A stretch of DNA of 43,404 nucleotides, from positions 1-43,404 of the forward strand of contig DUMQ01000037.1 of the NCBI GenBank assembly GCA_012839815.1, in the 5' to 3' direction. The notes beneath the pieces were generated by a model. The model searched no databases, had not been told where the DNA came from, and worked only from the letters and a program-made list of their open reading frames with translations. This document shows positions 42,023 to 43,404 of the stretch, in pieces. The position numbers were made by a program, and so were the translations under genes. The DNA is from Bacillota bacterium (GTDB taxonomy: Bacteria; Bacillota; SHA-98; Ch115; JABLXJ01). Each line of letters starts with the position of its first letter. Positions within the stretch are counted from its first letter, which is position 1.

Positions 42023-43268
42023 CCCTGATTTCCGCTGCAGCGGCTTTCAGGGCCTGGAGCGGGGTCTCCCGTTTTACCAGGGCCGCGCTCACGTGAATCT
42101 GGAGCGCGTCCGAGATGGCCCCATACCTTGGGTGCATCGGCCTTGGCCTGGCGCCGAGCTGAACCTTATAGAGGTCCGGGTAGTGTGGGCTTTCCTTCAG
42201 GATGTCCTGGTCCTTGAACAAGGCGTGCCTGGTGGGTATTATAACGTCCATGAAGTGCAGGAGCTTCTGGCCTTCATAGCTGGTGGCGAACTCTATAAAC
42301 TTCCATGCTGCCTCTTTATTCTTGCTGAACGCCGAGATACCGAGCCCCCAGCCCCCCTGGGTCGCTGCGCTCTTGTATTCCGGCCCAGGTCTATGAACCA
42401 TGGGTGTTATGCCGATCTTCCCTTTAATGGGCGAGTCATCTTTATTAGATAGGGTCCAGACGTATGGCCAGTTGCGAAGGAAGATAGCCTTACCCTCCTG
42501 GAAAGCATGTCGGCTTTCCTCTTCCTGGTAGGTCGTCACACCTGGAGGAGAGACCTTGAATTTGTGTATGAGGTCCACCATCCACTGAAGTGCGTCGACG
42601 GCCGGGGGCTGGTCTATGACCACCTGGTTGTCCTCGGTGAGGAGATCACCGCCTGCGCCCCAGACCACCTCCAGGAAGTCGCAGATGAGCCCCTCATATT
42701 GCTTGCCCTGCCACACAAACCCCCAAAGGTTGGGAGGGTTTTGCAGAGCCAGGGAGCACTTGACGAGGTCGTCCCATGTCTCCGGCACGCTGAGGCCGCC
42801 CTTTGCGAGGAGATCCTTCCTGTAATATAACATGCCGGCATCGGATTGTACAGGGACGCGGTAGATTTTGCCTGCATATTTTGAGCCCATGATATCCCCG
42901 GGGAGGAACTCTTTTTGCTTGGCTGGCGGGAATCTGTCGTCCAGCGGGATTATCCAGCCAGCTGCGGCGAACTTGGGCACCCAGATAAGGTCCATATAGA
43001 TTAAATCGTATGTCGACTCTTTCGCCATGAACGATGTAGCATACATGTCTTCTCTAATATTGGTCGCGGAGGGGCCCTCTATGATCACAAAATCAATGTC
43101 GGGGTTGGCCTTCTCAAACCGCTTCTCCAGTTCTTTCCACCCGCCGCCAGCACTTGGCTCCATCAAAATCGTGATCTTAGTTTTGGCAAAGGTCCCCTGG
43201 GCGCATGAAAACAGGACAAACACGATCCCGAGAATGATGAACACCAGTCGCATTCTCCTGGAAAACAT
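42006..43268 (-). CDS. ABC transporter extracellular sugar-binding protein
   Basis: The 420-residue family-1 solute-binding protein begins with a charged start, a hydrophobic stretch (about 9-21), then F-S-C-A (Cys22, weak lipobox) or a signal peptidase I site after T-F-A (28). In Firmicutes such proteins are usually lipid-anchored outside the membrane. Fold features: F-E-K-A-N-P-D-I-D near 51-59, D-L-I-Y-M-D near 88, V-P-E-T-W-D-D-L near 161, and G-G-W-G-L-G-I near 312. It resembles trehalose/maltose-type binding proteins. GAGGAGG lies about 9 bp before the ATG. First gene of the importer operon. Confidence 0.93.
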   Translation of the reverse strand: MFSRRMRLVFIILGIVFVLFSCAQGTFAKTKITILMEPSAGGGWKELEKRFEKANPDIDFVIIEGPSATNIREDMYATSFMAKESTYDLIYMDLIWVPKFAAAGWIIPLDDRFPPAKQKEFLPGDIMGSKYAGKIYRVPVQSDAGMLYYRKDLLAKGGLSVPETWDDLVKCSLALQNPPNLWGFVWQGKQYEGLICDFLEVVWGAGGDLLTEDNQVVIDQPPAVDALQWMVDLIHKFKVSPPGVTTYQEEESRHAFQEGKAIFLRNWPYVWTLSNKDDSPIKGKIGITPMVHRPGPEYKSAATQGGWGLGISAFSKNKEAAWKFIEFATSYEGQKLLHFMDVIIPTRHALFKDQDILKESPHYPDLYKVQLGARPRPMHPRYGAISDALQIHVSAALVKRETPLQALKAAAAEIRDILAR

Positions 43269-43288
43269 CAGGCTCTACCTCCTCGTAT

Positions 43289-43317
43289 ACTTTAGCTGAG
43301 ATCACAATAGACTCCAA
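43289..43317 (-). promoter_or_regulatory. Sigma-A-like promoter of the ABC importer operon
   Basis: On the minus strand TTGGAG (43317-43312) and TAAAGT (43294-43289) are 17 bp apart, ending about 20 bp before the ATG. Confidence 0.5.
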
Positions 43318-43361
43318 GAAATATAACTATAGAATAGTCGTCGTCGGGGCTGTGGGTATGT

Positions 43362-43382
43362 GGTCAACGCGTAGCGTTGTCC
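43362..43382. promoter_or_regulatory. Inverted repeat upstream of the importer promoter, operator candidate
   Basis: GGTCAACGC-GTA-GCGTTGTCC is a 9-bp inverted repeat with one mismatch, 45 bp upstream of the -35 box. It resembles a dimeric repressor or activator site. The window ends 22 bp later, so a mobile-element end cannot be excluded. Confidence 0.45.
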
Positions 43383-43404
43383 AAGCATCTGTGGACCCTG
43401 TGGG

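Overview
The window reads as chromosomal DNA of an anaerobic Firmicute of the Clostridia type, moderately GC-rich, with heavy AGG (Arg) and ATA (Ile) use as is common in thermophiles. Support: strong AGGAGG-type ribosome sites, the Bacillus/Clostridia order dnaE-accD-accA-pfkA, a standard sigma-A promoter before a tRNA gene, and a large block of methylene-tetrahydrofolate reductase plus heterodisulfide-reductase-like genes typical of organisms using the Wood-Ljungdahl methyl branch (Moorella and relatives). The species is not identifiable from this sequence alone.

Layout. 1-724: two degenerate tandem-repeat arrays and no gene. 725-1657: fragment of a MATE efflux gene. 1764-1839: tRNA-Glu(CTC) with its own promoter. 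2004-4107 (minus): a radical-SAM amino-acid 2,3-aminomutase overlapping an ATP-grasp (D-Ala-D-Ala ligase-like) gene. 4528-6890: a lone starch-binding-type domain (minus), an M29-like aminopeptidase, a small unknown protein and a PNPOx-like flavoprotein. 7032-13693: dnaE (with an in-frame TAG at codon 17), a DUF2007-like protein, accD, accA and ATP-type pfkA. 13757-14494 (minus): ZIP metal transporter. 14716-16738: class II aldolase and a second phosphofructokinase with the pyrophosphate-type signature. 16968-33099: a 16-kb redox island. 33309-34558: Hsp20 and a coiled-coil protein. 34965-43268: a carbohydrate locus with catabolic genes and a DeoR regulator on the plus strand facing an ABC importer on the minus strand.

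The redox island (hdrA1-mvhD1-metV-metF-gcvH-hdrC-hdrB-hdrA2-mvhD2-hdrA3-mvhD3-floxC-floxB-floxA) appears to join NAD(P)H oxidation (FloxA/B), flavin-based electron bifurcation (five HdrA-type flavin modules in three proteins), three MvhD-type electron links, HdrBC and MetFV. The simplest reading is an NAD(P)H- and ferredoxin-linked 5,10-methylene-THF reductase supercomplex, or two related complexes. A lipoyl-carrier protein lies in the middle of it.

Main unexplained structures: (i) a 12-unit palindrome array with 31-32 bp spacing and one 42-bp step, which keeps eleven units on one helical face; (ii) short tandem duplications in most gaps between genes, many of which copy the stop codon and last codons of the upstream gene; (iii) an amber codon in an otherwise intact dnaE; (iv) an MvhD paralogue lacking one cluster cysteine and another with a winged-helix-like tail. 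All functions are inferred from sequence; no search was run.
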